Below, one piece after another: positions 16,794-25,594 of a stretch of DNA of 64,000 nucleotides. The notes beneath the pieces were generated by a model. That model was not told the origin of the DNA, did no database searches, and saw only the letters and a list, made by a program, of their open reading frames with translations. The stretch spans positions 28,068 through 92,067 of the forward strand of contig CANJVX010000007.1 in NCBI GenBank assembly GCA_947478405.1, read 5' to 3'. How positions within the stretch are numbered: the stretch's first letter is position 1; each line of letters begins with the position of its first letter. The position numbers and the translations under genes were made by a program. This DNA is from Beijerinckiaceae bacterium. Lineage in GTDB: Bacteria > Pseudomonadota > Alphaproteobacteria > Rhizobiales > Beijerinckiaceae.

Positions 16794-16895
16794 GGGTTTG
16801 GCCTCTTCATCCGCATCATGGTCTCCGGGATGTGTGCAAATCGAGGCGAGACTTCGGCCGAATTGGGATGCTGAAAGCCTGTCCTCATATGAAAA

Positions 16896-16922
16896 GACCG
16901 GCGCTTTATGAGGGCGCCGGTC
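16896..16922. terminator. Bidirectional-looking terminator between pal and cpoB
   Basis: Stem GACCGGCGC (16896-16904) / GCGCCGGTC (16914-16922). On the minus strand it is followed by TTTTC, so it would end pal transcripts, leaving cpoB-tilS to their own promoter or to read-through. Confidence 0.75.
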
Positions 16923-16955
16923 GTTTTCGTTCAAGCCTGTGCCACAGGCGGATGA

Positions 16956-17468
16956 TTACGAATTGGCGCCGCCCAAAACCGTGACCGCACGACGGTTCTG
17001 CGACCAGCAGGAAATGTCGTTGCAGACCGCCACGGGCCGTTCCTTGCCATAGCTGATCGTGCGCAGACGCGAGGCGGGAATGCCGCGTGCCGCCAGATAG
17101 GACTTGGCAGCTTCCGCACGGCGTGCGCCCAGAGCGAAATTATATTCGCGCGTGCCACGCTCGTCCGCGTGACCTTCGATCGTGATCGAATATTGGCCAT
17201 ATTGCGCGAGCCAGGTGGCCTGCTTGTCCAGCGTCGCCTGCGCCGTCGAGGTCAGTTCCGTGGAATCGCTCTCAAAGAAGACGCGATCGCCAACATTGAC
17301 GACGAAATCCTGTTGTGAGCCCGGCGTGGATGCGCCCGCACCAAGCCCCAGTCCGCCCGCACCATTGGTGCCGTCTTCGTTCGGGTTCTTCGAGCACGCA
17401 GCCATTGCAAGGCCGATGGAAAGCACGGCCGCAATCTTGAGGCTCCGCGCTGAAATCATGAATGACAT
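16956..17468 (-). CDS. pal: Peptidoglycan-associated lipoprotein Pal
   Basis: A 170-residue outer-membrane lipoprotein that binds peptidoglycan and TolB. It has a lipobox LAMAAC at the end of the signal peptide (lipidated Cys near residue 25), a Gly-rich linker, and an OmpA-like domain with FFESDSTELTSTAQATLDKQ and the peptidoglycan-binding motif ITIEGHADERGTREYNFALG.RRA. MSFMISARSLK is the likely N-terminus, with Met4 possible. Located 89 nt downstream of tolB and ending at a terminator. Confidence 0.94.
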   Translation of the reverse strand: MSFMISARSLKIAAVLSIGLAMAACSKNPNEDGTNGAGGLGLGAGASTPGSQQDFVVNVGDRVFFESDSTELTSTAQATLDKQATWLAQYGQYSITIEGHADERGTREYNFALGARRAEAAKSYLAARGIPASRLRTISYGKERPVAVCNDISCWSQNRRAVTVLGGANS

Positions 17469-17557
17469 ATCGGGGACTCCTTCACCGACCAGATAAGTTG
17501 ATCTCTGGTCTAGTCAGTCTTGGTTAATGTTTGGTTTACCAGCCCTTGATTGGCTCG

Positions 17558-18889
17558 TTAGCTCAGCAACGGTCCCCAGGCAGGATCGGATCCATAATTT
17601 TGGGTCGGCACCTGGAATTCGCCGCGGCCAAACACGTCGGCCATGAAAATCTTCGGGCCACCGCCGCCGCCCGGATCGCGGAAGAACATCACATAGAGCC
17701 CGTTGGGCGCCCAGGTCGGGCCTTCATTATGGTAGCCGTCGGTGATGATGCGTTCACCCGAACCATCGGGCTTCATCACACCAATGCCGAAAGAGCCGCC
17801 CTTTTGACGTGTGAAGGCGATGAAGTCGCCTTTGGGCGACCAGACGGGCGTCGAATAGCGCGCACCTTCCGAATAGGAAATCCGCTTGGCGCCGCCGCCA
17901 CCCGCGTTCATCACATAGACTTGCTGCGTGCCGCCGCGGTCAGATTCGAAAACCACCTGCGTGCCATCAGGCGAATAAGAGGGGGACGTATCAATGCCCG
18001 CCGTATCGGTCAGGCGCGTGGTGGCGCGCGAGCGCAAGTCCATTGTGAAGAGATTGGAGGCCGAGCCCTGCGACAGCGACATGATGATCTTCTGACCATC
18101 GGGCGAGAAGCGCGGCGAGAAAGTCATGCCCGGAAAATTACCGACAACTTCGCGTTGGCCAGTCTCGATGTTCAAAATAAATACACGCGGCTCGCCCTTG
18201 CCGAAGGACATATAGGCGACATCCTGCGAGGAAGGCGAGAAGCGCGGCGTTACGACGAGGTCATCGCCTTGCGTGAGATTGCGCACATTGGAGCCATCCT
18301 GATCCATGATGGACAGCTTTTTGATTCGGCGCTCCTTCGGGCCGGTTTCGTCGATGAAGACGACGCGGGAATCAAAAAAGCCTTTCTCGCCCGTGATGCG
18401 CGAGAAGATCGCATCCGAGACAATATGCGCCACGCGGCGCGCATTGTTGGGATCAGTCACATATTGCTGGCCCGTCACCTGCTGGCCGGTTGAAACATCC
18501 CACAGGCGGAACTGTGTCTGCATACGTCCATCAGCGCCACGTGCCACGCGGCCCGTCACCACGAATTGCGCATTGATCATGCGCCAGGCATCCGCGCGCG
18601 GGGGCGCATCGGGATTGCTGATCTGTTCGGGGAAGGAGCGGGGTTCCAACGGCTGCAGGAAGACCGAGCGGGCAAAATTATTGGTGATAATGCCCGACAA
18701 TGCGGGGCCTTGGTCGCCCGCAAAATTGGTCACCGCAATCGGCACGGGTTGAAAATTCGAGCCGCGTCGCACGTCGAGATATTTCGATTGCGCGAAAGCG
18801 CTGCCCGGCATCAGGCCGGCGCCCAGCAGTCCGCCAGTGAGAAGGCCAGCGGCTTGGCGGCGTGAAAGAAGCAGTTTGGTCTCGCTCAT
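17558..18889 (-). CDS. tolB: Tol-Pal system beta-propeller protein TolB
   Basis: A 443-residue periplasmic protein bridging TolA and Pal. An N-terminal alpha/beta domain (about 35-165, with [13 protein letters not shown] and [21 protein letters not shown]) precedes the beta-propeller, whose blades carry repeated FSPDG/YSPDG and [11 protein letters not shown] motifs. The start at 18889 gives an export signal with a twin-arginine core, SRRQAAGLL, followed by [16 protein letters not shown]; this resembles a Tat signal rather than a plain Sec one. The frame upstream to 18982 overlaps the tolA end region and is not favoured. Its start lies 44 nt after the tolA stop. Confidence 0.94.
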   Translation of the reverse strand: MSETKLLLSRRQAAGLLTGGLLGAGLMPGSAFAQSKYLDVRRGSNFQPVPIAVTNFAGDQGPALSGIITNNFARSVFLQPLEPRSFPEQISNPDAPPRADAWRMINAQFVVTGRVARGADGRMQTQFRLWDVSTGQQVTGQQYVTDPNNARRVAHIVSDAIFSRITGEKGFFDSRVVFIDETGPKERRIKKLSIMDQDGSNVRNLTQGDDLVVTPRFSPSSQDVAYMSFGKGEPRVFILNIETGQREVVGNFPGMTFSPRFSPDGQKIIMSLSQGSASNLFTMDLRSRATTRLTDTAGIDTSPSYSPDGTQVVFESDRGGTQQVYVMNAGGGGAKRISYSEGARYSTPVWSPKGDFIAFTRQKGGSFGIGVMKPDGSGERIITDGYHNEGPTWAPNGLYVMFFRDPGGGGGPKIFMADVFGRGEFQVPTQNYGSDPAWGPLLS

Positions 18890-18933
18890 GAGATGATCTC
18901 GCGGGCTATCGGAAGGTGATGTGGCGCATGGCG

Positions 18934-20004
18934 TCAGCCCTGCATTTCGTCGGGATCGAAACGCAGGATACGCGCGCGCCATTGTTCGAAATAGGGTTGG
19001 TATTGAGCAGGAATCTTGAGAGGATTGCAGCGGCGTACCGCGCGCACAGCACTTTCCGCCAAAGTGTTCAAAGACGGATCAGATGGCGGGTTGAGCAGCG
19101 AGGGCTGGCCCACAAGCGCGCCGTCCTTCGCATATTCCACCTTGATTTGCGGGATGTAGCGCTGGCCTGAACTCATGCCCAGATAAGACCAGCACTGCTT
19201 GTATTGGTCCTGCAAAAGACCATCGAGCGCCGCCCAAAGCGAGGGCGACATTTTCGGCGCATTGGCGCTGGCCGTTCCAAGCGAAGCTGTCTTGCTGAGC
19301 TGTTGTCCCGTGGACGCACGCTGTTGCGCTTGCTCGCGCGAGAGCAAGCGCGAAATCTCGGTCGGATCGGTCTTGGCCTTCATTGCCTGTTCGTCGCCTG
19401 ACTTTGCCTTTTGCGCAGGCTTGTCGTCCTTCTTCTGTTCCAGAAGTTTTGCGACCTGGTCGATCTTGGGCGGCTCGGGCTCTTTCGGGCGCGGCGGAAT
19501 TTTGGGCGGGACCGGGGTCTCGACCTTTTTCTGTTCTTGCGGCTTCTGCTTCTCAAGCACTTCGGCCTCTTTAGGAGGCTCTGGCTTGGGTGGTTCTTTC
19601 ACCGGCTCGGGCGGCTTGGGCGTTGGCGGAGGTGTTGGGGTCACCTGCTTTTGCTGGGGCGCAGGCAGAGGCTTTTCATCTTGGCCGGGATCAGGCTCGC
19701 GCTTGCCTGCTTGCACGGGTGCAGCTGTATCGACCTTCGCTTCTTTGATGACAGGTGTCGGGCGTGTCTCGGTCTGTTCGGAAATTTTCTCGGCGCGTGG
19801 GGGAAGGGGTTTGGTTTCCTTCGCCGTCTTTTCACCGCGCATGATCTGGTTGAATTGTTCGTTGGTGATCATTTCAACCGGGACGCTCTCTTCGGCGTCC
19901 TTGAATGCAGGGGTAGCCGAAAAAATGACAAGCGTCGCCGCCAGCAATGCGGCATGGCCGACTACTGAAGCGATGATGCCGGTCTCGGATACTTTGACCT
20001 TCAA
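18934..20004 (-). CDS. tolA: TolA envelope-spanning protein
   Basis: A 356-residue protein with a single N-terminal membrane helix (about 10-30: [21 protein letters not shown]), a long Pro/Lys/Glu-rich periplasmic region (about 45-215) and a C-terminal domain (about 240-356, ending [22 protein letters not shown]) that contacts TolB and Pal. TolA transmits proton-motive-force-driven movement from TolQR. The low-complexity middle is Pro-rich rather than the Ala-rich helix of E. coli, as is common in alphaproteobacteria. It starts 10 nt after the tolR stop. Confidence 0.9.
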   Translation of the reverse strand: MKVKVSETGIIASVVGHAALLAATLVIFSATPAFKDAEESVPVEMITNEQFNQIMRGEKTAKETKPLPPRAEKISEQTETRPTPVIKEAKVDTAAPVQAGKREPDPGQDEKPLPAPQQKQVTPTPPPTPKPPEPVKEPPKPEPPKEAEVLEKQKPQEQKKVETPVPPKIPPRPKEPEPPKIDQVAKLLEQKKDDKPAQKAKSGDEQAMKAKTDPTEISRLLSREQAQQRASTGQQLSKTASLGTASANAPKMSPSLWAALDGLLQDQYKQCWSYLGMSSGQRYIPQIKVEYAKDGALVGQPSLLNPPSDPSLNTLAESAVRAVRRCNPLKIPAQYQPYFEQWRARILRFDPDEMQG

Positions 20005-20014
20005 AGCGAGAAGC

Positions 20015-20464
20015 TCACTTTTTTTCCTGCGCGTTCACCAGCCCCACACTCTTGTAGCCGGCATTGGTGATGATCGACACAACTTCAGCGAGACGTGCAT
20101 AGATTGTACCCTTTGAAGCCCGCACATAAATGCGCTGATCAAAACCATCCTTGGCAAGGCTCTGCAGGCGAGCAGGCAGCGCCTCTATCTCGACCGCTTG
20201 ATCAGCTAGGAAAATCGTACCTTTTTCATCAATCGAAATGGAAAGTGGCTTCCGGTCAATATTGAGTGCAGCTGCTTTTGTCTCCGGCAGATCAACAGGC
20301 ACGCCTGTAGCAAGCAATGGTGCAGCCACCATGAAAATGATCAGCAACACGAGCATGACGTCGATGAACGGCGTCATGTTGATTTCAGCCATAGCGGCAT
20401 AGCGGGGAACTCCGCGACGCCTGCGCCCGCCACCACCTTTGGAAGCCCCGACCGACATGCCCAT
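20015..20464 (-). CDS. tolR: Biopolymer transport protein TolR (ExbD family)
   Basis: A 149-residue inner-membrane protein: a basic Gly-rich N-terminus (GGGGRRRRG), then AEINMTPFIDVMLVLLIIFMV (residues 26-46) containing the proton-pathway Asp35, and a periplasmic domain with VDLPETKAA and VYVRASK-like IYVRASKGTIYARLAEV. TolQ and TolR form the proton-driven motor. The start at 20464 is chosen because homology begins with MGMSVG; the longer frame overlaps tolQ. Spacing to tolQ is 10 nt. Confidence 0.94.
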   Translation of the reverse strand: MGMSVGASKGGGGRRRRGVPRYAAMAEINMTPFIDVMLVLLIIFMVAAPLLATGVPVDLPETKAAALNIDRKPLSISIDEKGTIFLADQAVEIEALPARLQSLAKDGFDQRIYVRASKGTIYARLAEVVSIITNAGYKSVGLVNAQEKK

Positions 20465-20474
20465 GAAAAACTCC

Positions 20475-21203
20475 TCAGCTGTTCTTGCCGCGATCGACGC
20501 TGATTTCGATGGTGCGCGACAGCTCGTAGGAAAATTCATCGGCAAAATTTTCCATGCGCGCCCGTGAGCGCGCCACTTTGCCAGACAGGATATTATAGAA
20601 AACCAACGCAGGAATCGCTGCAAACAGACCAATGGCCGTTGCGAACAAGGCCTCGGCAATGCCCGGCGCCACAACAGCCAGCGATGTGTTCTTCGATGCG
20701 GCAATCGAGCGGAATGAACTCATAATGCCCCAGACTGTGCCGAATAGACCAACGAATGGTCCGGCGGACGCAACAGAAGCCAGCACCAGCAGATTGGATT
20801 CCAATCGCTCGACTTCGCTAGAAATGGAAATATCGAGCACTTTTTCAACGCGCGCTAGCGTCCCCATAGCGAAAGAGGAGTGGGCGCCTTTATGTCTCTC
20901 CCATTCCGCCATGGCTGCCACAAACATTCTGGCAGTGGTGCTGGTTTCAGTTTTGCTGACGGCATTATTAAGTTGCGTAAGAGTTGGGTACGACAAGTAA
21001 CTTGCTTCAAAGCTGTCCATTGTCGCCTTGGCGTTGTGCAGGACGATGTACTTCTCGACGATAATGGCCCAGACCCAGACGGAGGCGGCGAGCAGGCCGA
21101 CCATCACCGTCTGCACGACGAAATGGGCTCCCCAGAACATATTCCAGATGGAGACTTCTGTGGATGCGGTAAGCGCGCTCGAAGCAATGTCGGCAGGATT
21201 CAT
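20475..21203 (-). CDS. tolQ: Proton channel protein TolQ
   Basis: A 242-residue inner-membrane protein of the MotA/TolQ/ExbB family with three helices: the first at about 28-50 (VVQTVMVGLLAASVWVWAIIVEKY), the second near 145-165 (SVASAGPFVGLFGTVWGIMSSF, the family signature) and the third near 180-205 (IAEALFATAIGLFAAIPALVFYN). The start at 21203 (MNPADIASSALTA) is preferred to the upstream 21263. It begins the tolQRAB run; the 206 bp upstream probably carry its promoter and a CtrA-like box. Confidence 0.95.
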   Translation of the reverse strand: MNPADIASSALTASTEVSIWNMFWGAHFVVQTVMVGLLAASVWVWAIIVEKYIVLHNAKATMDSFEASYLSYPTLTQLNNAVSKTETSTTARMFVAAMAEWERHKGAHSSFAMGTLARVEKVLDISISSEVERLESNLLVLASVASAGPFVGLFGTVWGIMSSFRSIAASKNTSLAVVAPGIAEALFATAIGLFAAIPALVFYNILSGKVARSRARMENFADEFSYELSRTIEISVDRGKNS

Positions 21204-21363
21204 CGAATTATCCGTCCTTTGTACGACCCATATGTCGCAGAGCGACTGGGACGTTCGACTCAACGTCCCCGCTGTTCCTCTGCGACAAATCGGTCAATTC
21301 TGGGGCCGGTCATGCAGAAACCGGCCAAGCCTTTGACCACAGACGAGTTAAGCATTATTTGAG

Positions 21364-21379
21364 GTTAATATCGGGTTAG
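21364..21379 (-). promoter_or_regulatory. Weak CtrA-like box upstream of tolQ
   Basis: The minus strand reads CTAA-CCCGATA-TTAACC, one mismatch from the TTAA-N7-TTAA CtrA consensus, about 160 bp upstream of tolQ. One-mismatch matches are not rare by chance. Confidence 0.3.
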
Positions 21380-21409
21380 CGTTACCGCATTGCGGTGATC
21401 GCTTAACCT

Positions 21410-21817
21410 TTAGGCAGCCAGCGTGGCGCGCAGGAAAGCGGGCAGGCGGCAGGGGCGGCCATCGACCACACAGGCGATACGCACATTGGCTTCGATCAAG
21501 AGTTCGTCGCCGCGCTTGATGCGCTGGGCCAATTCCAGGGACGCGCCCGCCAAGTCGAGGATCTCCGTCTCGATGGTGAGCAGATCATCCATACGGGCGG
21601 GTTTGAGAAAATCGACATTCATAGCGCGCACGGCAAAACCGAAGCGCTCAGCCGCGTCGCTGGCGAGCACAGCGCCCTGATCAACACCTTTTGAGCGCAG
21701 CCATTCCGTACGCCCACGCTCCATGAAGCGCAGATAAGACGCGTGATAGACGACGCCGGAAAAGTCCGTGTCCTCGTAATAGACGCGGATGGGGAAAGTA
21801 TGGGGGGAGGGGGTCAT
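21410..21817 (-). CDS. ybgC: YbgC-family acyl-CoA thioesterase
   Basis: A 135-residue hotdog-fold thioesterase associated with Tol-Pal. The catalytic region RVYYEDTDFSGVVYHASYLRFMERGR (residues 11-36) is canonical, including the Asp of the TD..GVVYH motif. It is cytosolic and may act in phospholipid metabolism at the membrane. Its ATG overlaps the stop of the MazF-like toxin gene upstream by 4 nt (ATGA), an unusual coupling. It is followed by tolQ after 206 bp. Confidence 0.9.
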   Translation of the reverse strand: MTPSPHTFPIRVYYEDTDFSGVVYHASYLRFMERGRTEWLRSKGVDQGAVLASDAAERFGFAVRAMNVDFLKPARMDDLLTIETEILDLAGASLELAQRIKRGDELLIEANVRIACVVDGRPCRLPAFLRATLAA

Positions 21818-22170
21818 GCGCGGCTCATTGCGTCGTTGTTGGTATCGGCCAGACCCAGAAAGATGATGATGGACTGGTTCAGCTTTTGAAGATCCAAAAT
21901 GCTCAGCTGTCCGATCTTTTTACCCAGTTTCGATTTTGGGACTGTGGTGACCTTATCGGCCATCAATCGCGACATACGTTCGAGTCCATTCTCCTTGGTT
22001 GCTTCAATGAGCATACGAAATGCTGGGCTCTCTGTTGGGTCGCTGGTGATGGAGCAGACGGTAATAGAGGCCGTTTCGTTGTAAGCATCATTCTGGATAA
22101 TCACGCAGGGGCGAGGCTTGCTCGCATAATCAGGGCCTCCAGCGACGGTCCAGATCTCGCCTCGTTTCAT
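21814..22170 (-). CDS. MazF/PemK-family endoribonuclease toxin
   Basis: A 118-residue toxin of the MazF/PemK family (mRNA interferase). The N-terminal MKRGEIWTVAGG and the central PRPCVIIQND..N.T.SITVC.ITSDPT are diagnostic; DKVTTVPKSKLGKKIGQL and the C-terminal helix complete the fold. The catalytic-loop Arg and Thr/Ser positions look intact. It overlaps the antitoxin gene upstream by 4 nt and ybgC downstream by 4 nt, so toxin level is tied to this operon. The pair sits between ruvB and ybgC, which are adjacent in many alphaproteobacteria. Confidence 0.9.
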   Translation of the reverse strand: MKRGEIWTVAGGPDYASKPRPCVIIQNDAYNETASITVCSITSDPTESPAFRMLIEATKENGLERMSRLMADKVTTVPKSKLGKKIGQLSILDLQKLNQSIIIFLGLADTNNDAMSRA

Positions 22171-22409
22171 TTCGACCAGATTTCAGAGATGGAATCGATA
22201 AAGTCCTGATCTTCTTTTTCGTAAGGGCTCATGGCGACAGCCCGTGACTGGCGGCGGGCTTCCGCAAGCCATTCCGGCGAGCGGGTATCTGGCACCCAAA
22301 TCTGGACAAGCCGCAGCCCCTTTTCGCGCTGTCGCTTGCGAAAATCATTGACCTTGCGCCGCGTCGCGAGGCGCTTCTCATCTTCAGGTCGCTTGGGTGC
22401 ACTAGACAT
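22167..22409 (-). CDS. MazE-like antitoxin (DUF3018 type)
   Basis: An 80-residue antitoxin. The segment RRKVNDFRKRQREKGLRLVQIWVPDTRSPEWLAEARRQS is typical of the DUF3018 MazE-like family: an N-terminal basic DNA-binding region, then an acidic C-terminal tail (EKEDQDFIDSISEIW) expected to wrap the toxin. The ATG at 22409 is 15 nt downstream of a perfect 16-bp palindrome, the probable autoregulatory operator. The gene overlaps the toxin gene by 4 nt (ATGA). Confidence 0.88.
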   Translation of the reverse strand: MSSAPKRPEDEKRLATRRKVNDFRKRQREKGLRLVQIWVPDTRSPEWLAEARRQSRAVAMSPYEKEDQDFIDSISEIWSK

Positions 22410-22423
22410 GGAGCTTTCCCGTG

Positions 22424-22439
22424 AGGTTACATGTAACCT
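22424..22439. promoter_or_regulatory. Candidate operator of the MazEF-like pair
   Basis: AGGTTACATGTAACCT is a perfect 16-bp palindrome located between the ruvB stop and the antitoxin start, as expected for binding of a dimeric antitoxin. Confidence 0.65.
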
Positions 22440-22471
22440 AGATCAGGGCCGCATATTTGGCAAGGACGAAT

Positions 22472-23515
22472 TTACTCATCCCCCTCGGCAAACAGGCCGA
22501 ATTGGGTCGAGGCATCTCGCGCAGGCGCTTCCAGCCCCAGATGTTTGAAAGCTGCAGGCGTCAGAATCCGCCCGCGCGGTGTGCGTTGGATGAAGCCTTG
22601 CTGCAGCAAATAAGGCTCGATGATTTCTTCAATCGCATCGCGCGGTTCTGATAGTGCAGCCGCAATAGTTTCAATGCCAACCGGCCCGCCGCCAAATTTC
22701 AGCGCGACCGTGTCAAGATAGCGGCGGTCCATCATGTCCAGACCGATGGCGTCGACATCCAGCAGCAGAAGTGCCTTGTCAGCCACCGTGCGCGTGACGG
22801 TGGCATTATTGTCGACAATGGCAAAATCACGCACGCGCCGCAGCAGTCGGCCCGCAATGCGTGGCGTGCCACGTGCACGGCGCGCGATTTCATGTGCGCC
22901 ATCATCCGACATGGGAATACCCAGCACGCGTGCGCCACGCGCGACAATGCCCTGCAATTCTTCCACCGTATAAAAATTGAGCCGGATCGGAATACCGAAA
23001 CGATCACGCAGAGGCGTGGTCAAAAGGCCCGCGCGTGTGGTCGCGCCCACAAGCGTGAATTTGGCGAGATCAATTTTGACGGAACGCGCAGCAGGGCCTT
23101 CGCCGATGATGAGATCAAGCTGGAAATCTTCCATCGCCGGATAAAGAATTTCCTCCACCGCCGGATTGAGGCGATGGATTTCATCGATGAAGAGCACATC
23201 GCGCTCTTCGAGATTGGTGAGCTGGGCGGCGAGGTCGCCCGCTTTCGCGATGACGGGGCCGGAGGTCGAGCGGAAGTTGACGCCCAGTTCACGTGCCACA
23301 ATTTGCGCCAGCGTTGTCTTGCCCAAGCCTGGCGGGCCAACAAAGAGCACGTGATCGAGGGCTTCGCCGCGCGCTTTCGCAGCCTCGATGAAAATTTTCA
23401 AGTTTTTGCGTGCAGCTTCCTGCCCCGTGAAATCCATCAGGGTCATTGGGCGGATCGAGGCATCCGTGTCGTCGCCGCGCGTTTCAGCCGAGACGAGGCG
23501 GGGATTATCACTCAC
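22472..23515 (-). CDS. ruvB: Holliday junction branch-migration helicase RuvB
   Basis: A 347-residue AAA+ motor that drives branch migration with RuvA. It has the N-terminal [13 protein letters not shown], Walker [16 protein letters not shown] (about 60-74), Walker B FIDEIHRL, the sensor-1 region [18 protein letters not shown], and a winged-helix C-terminus ([13 protein letters not shown]....EE.IEPYL.QQGF..RTPRGR). The start overlaps ruvA by 4 nt. The length is standard, and all ATPase motifs are present. Confidence 0.97.
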   Translation of the reverse strand: MSDNPRLVSAETRGDDTDASIRPMTLMDFTGQEAARKNLKIFIEAAKARGEALDHVLFVGPPGLGKTTLAQIVARELGVNFRSTSGPVIAKAGDLAAQLTNLEERDVLFIDEIHRLNPAVEEILYPAMEDFQLDLIIGEGPAARSVKIDLAKFTLVGATTRAGLLTTPLRDRFGIPIRLNFYTVEELQGIVARGARVLGIPMSDDGAHEIARRARGTPRIAGRLLRRVRDFAIVDNNATVTRTVADKALLLLDVDAIGLDMMDRRYLDTVALKFGGGPVGIETIAAALSEPRDAIEEIIEPYLLQQGFIQRTPRGRILTPAAFKHLGLEAPARDASTQFGLFAEGDE

Positions 23516-24126
23516 TTCGAAAGCTCCTTCAGGCCGCGGCGGATCAGCGCCTGCGTGCCCGCGTCTTCGCCCAAAGCGGTAACGCTTGCGGCAATGGCAG
23601 CTGCAGCTTGCGGGCGCCCGTAGCCCAGATTGACCAGCGCGGAAATCGCATCCTGCACGGGCTTGGGCACTGAGTTGTTTTCCTCGCCCGCAAGGCGCGC
23701 GAGATTGGGATCGACAGAGCCAAATTGCGGCGCCTTGTCTTTCAGTTCCAAGACAATGCGCTGCGCCAGTTTTGGCCCCACGCCAGGTGTCCGCGCAACG
23801 GTTGCTTTGTCTTGCATGGCAATGGCGGAGGTCAATTCATTGGGTGCCAGAATGCCTAGAATGGCCAGCGCGACTTTCGCGCCCACGCCTTGCACTGTCA
23901 GCAACAAGCGAAACCAGTCTCGCTCAGCATCGGACGAAAAGCCAAACAGGCGGATTGCATCTTCGCGAACCTGCGTCTCGATGGCGAGGGTGGCGGCTTC
24001 CCCCACGCGCGGGAGTTTCTGTAACGTGCGCGATGAACATTGCACGACATAGCCCACGCCTTGCACATCAATGATCACATGATCCTCGGCGTAGGAATCG
24101 ATAATGCCCTTCAGCTTGCCGATCAT
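23512..24126 (-). CDS. ruvA: Holliday junction DNA-binding protein RuvA
   Basis: A 204-residue protein that binds Holliday junctions as a tetramer and loads Ruv[13 protein letters not shown] at the N-terminus, the OB-fold with [12 protein letters not shown], and helix-hairpin-helix motifs ([16 protein letters not shown] and [21 protein letters not shown]) are clear. The C-terminal domain III (about 155-204) contacts RuvB. 4-nt overlaps at both ends (with ruvC and ruvB) indicate tight coupling. Confidence 0.97.
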   Translation of the reverse strand: MIGKLKGIIDSYAEDHVIIDVQGVGYVVQCSSRTLQKLPRVGEAATLAIETQVREDAIRLFGFSSDAERDWFRLLLTVQGVGAKVALAILGILAPNELTSAIAMQDKATVARTPGVGPKLAQRIVLELKDKAPQFGSVDPNLARLAGEENNSVPKPVQDAISALVNLGYGRPQAAAAIAASVTALGEDAGTQALIRRGLKELSK

Positions 24127-24644
24127 GCCTTCACCTTTTTCAGATTGGCCGCGAGCTGGCGCGAGCCGCGGTGCTGAGCATGGCAGATCGCGACGGCCAA
24201 TGCATCCGCCGCATCGGGCGAGGATGCGTCACTTCTGGGCAGCAGCACTTTGATCATCATGCCCACTTGTGTCTTTTGCGCGTGGCCTGCACCCACAACC
24301 GTCTTCTTCACCAGATTGGCCGCATATTCTGCCACCGGAATGCCCGCGAGCGCGGGGACGAGAAGGGCGATGCCGCGCGCTTGGCCCAGTTTCAGTGTCG
24401 ATTGCGGATCGCGATTGACGAAGGTCTCTTCGACGGCTGCTTCATCGGGCATGTGTGCGTGAACGATGCTGGCAATGCCGTCATGCAATTGGCGCAAGCG
24501 ATCGGCGAGCGACAATGATCCGTCCGAATGGACAGTTCCGCAGGCGACATAAGAGAGGCGCGATCCTTGTGCTTCGATGATCCCCCAGCCGGTGTTGCGC
24601 AGGCCGGGGTCGAGGCCAAGAATCCGAATCGTTTGCAAAGTCAT
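24123..24644 (-). CDS. ruvC: Holliday junction resolvase RuvC
   Basis: A 173-residue endonuclease that resolves Holliday junctions. The catalytic acidic residues appear in [15 protein letters not shown] (Asp11), [20 protein letters not shown] (Glu at about 69) and the C-terminal [15 protein letters not shown]. The start at 24644 ([14 protein letters not shown]) is likely. It heads the ruvCAB operon; upstream is the tandem hairpin array rather than yebC, the frequent neighbour. Confidence 0.96.
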   Translation of the reverse strand: MTLQTIRILGLDPGLRNTGWGIIEAQGSRLSYVACGTVHSDGSLSLADRLRQLHDGIASIVHAHMPDEAAVEETFVNRDPQSTLKLGQARGIALLVPALAGIPVAEYAANLVKKTVVGAGHAQKTQVGMMIKVLLPRSDASSPDAADALAVAICHAQHRGSRQLAANLKKVKA

Positions 24645-24665
24645 GGTAATTGATTATCCCGCTCA

Positions 24666-24791
24666 CAAGGCGGTGTCGCTAGCACCGCCCCACTAAAGCA
24701 AGGCGGTGTCGCTAGCACCGCCCCACTAAAGCAAGGCGGTGTCGCTAGCACCGCCCCACTAAATCAAGGTGGCGTCGCTAGCGCTGCCCTG
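24666..24791. repeat. Tandem 33-nt hairpin repeat array (3 perfect units and 1 diverged)
   Basis: Three identical 33-nt units begin at 24666, 24699 and 24732; a shorter, diverged fourth begins at 24765. Each contains GGCGGTG-TCGCTAG-CACCGCC, a 7-bp stem with 7-nt loop, then CCCACTAAAG. The fourth unit reads GGTGGCG-TCGCTAG-CGCTGCC: one T-A pair has become C-G and two pairs have become wobble, so the stem survives. The array fills most of the interval between the divergent ruvC and tauE genes. Confidence 0.85.
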
Positions 24792-24814
24792 ACAGTCGCC
24801 AGCTGGAGATCCTG

Positions 24815-25594
24815 TTGCCCTTTGAATTGAGCCTTGCAGCCGTCACGGAGATCCTTGTGCAACCGCGCACGTGGGAATTGGCGGCCATTATCCTTGTTGG
24901 CGGGGTTGTGCGCGGCTTTTCGGGGTTTGGTGGAGCGCTGATCTTCATTCCTCTGGCGTCTGCCCTTGTAGGCCCCAAGCTCGCCATTCCGATTTTCTAT
25001 CTGATCGATCTGTGCACAGCGACGCCCTATGGCCTGCGCATGGTGCCCAAAGCGAGCCTGCGCGAGGTCGGTCCCATGCTGGTGGGCAGCTGGATAGCGG
25101 CGCCCTTTGGCGGCTGGATTCTGGTGACGATTGATCCCGACACTTTGCGCTGGGCGACCAGTTTCATGGTTCTGGCCATGGTTGGCCTATTGGCGTCAGG
25201 CTGGCGCTACGGGCAGGAACCCCGCCCTGCGCTGTCTCTGGGGCTGGGCGGCACGGCCGGGTTGTTGGGTACAGCCACCGGCATTTCAGGGCCCGTGATC
25301 ATTGCCTATTTTCTGGGAAGCCGCGCCTCTGCTGAATTGGTTCGGGCTAATATTATGGCCTTTTACGCGCTGGCGTCGCTGGGCTCGGATATTGTCTTCT
25401 TCTGGAATGGTCTCTTCACGCTGGAAGCTTTGGTCTATGCGGCACTGGCAGCCCCACTCTACGCGGTGGGGCTTGCGCTGGGCACCCGTGTTTTTGGGCG
25501 CTCCAGCGACAAAGCCTATCGTCTGGTGGCTTTTATTCTCATCACGGCGTCTGCCATTTCCGGCATGCCGCCGGTCAGTGCCCTGATCCGTTAG
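24815..25594 (+). CDS. TauE/SafE-family membrane permease
   Basis: A 259-residue polytopic membrane protein of the TauE/SafE (sulfite exporter) family, with about eight hydrophobic segments. The first-repeat motif VGGVVRGFSGFGGALIFIPL (about 27-46) and the second-repeat GGTAGLLGTATGISGPVII (about 145-163) mark the duplicated architecture. The start codon is TTG at 24815, supported by GGAG at 24802-24805 and by homology. The family exports small organic or sulfur anions; the substrate is not determined. Its stop overlaps the convergent arsC end by 4 nt. Confidence 0.85.
   Translation: MPFELSLAAVTEILVQPRTWELAAIILVGGVVRGFSGFGGALIFIPLASALVGPKLAIPIFYLIDLCTATPYGLRMVPKASLREVGPMLVGSWIAAPFGGWILVTIDPDTLRWATSFMVLAMVGLLASGWRYGQEPRPALSLGLGGTAGLLGTATGISGPVIIAYFLGSRASAELVRANIMAFYALASLGSDIVFFWNGLFTLEALVYAALAAPLYAVGLALGTRVFGRSSDKAYRLVAFILITASAISGMPPVSALIR

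Noticed and set aside
24666..24791. CRISPR array
   Set aside because: Units are directly contiguous with no variable spacers and no cas genes are present.
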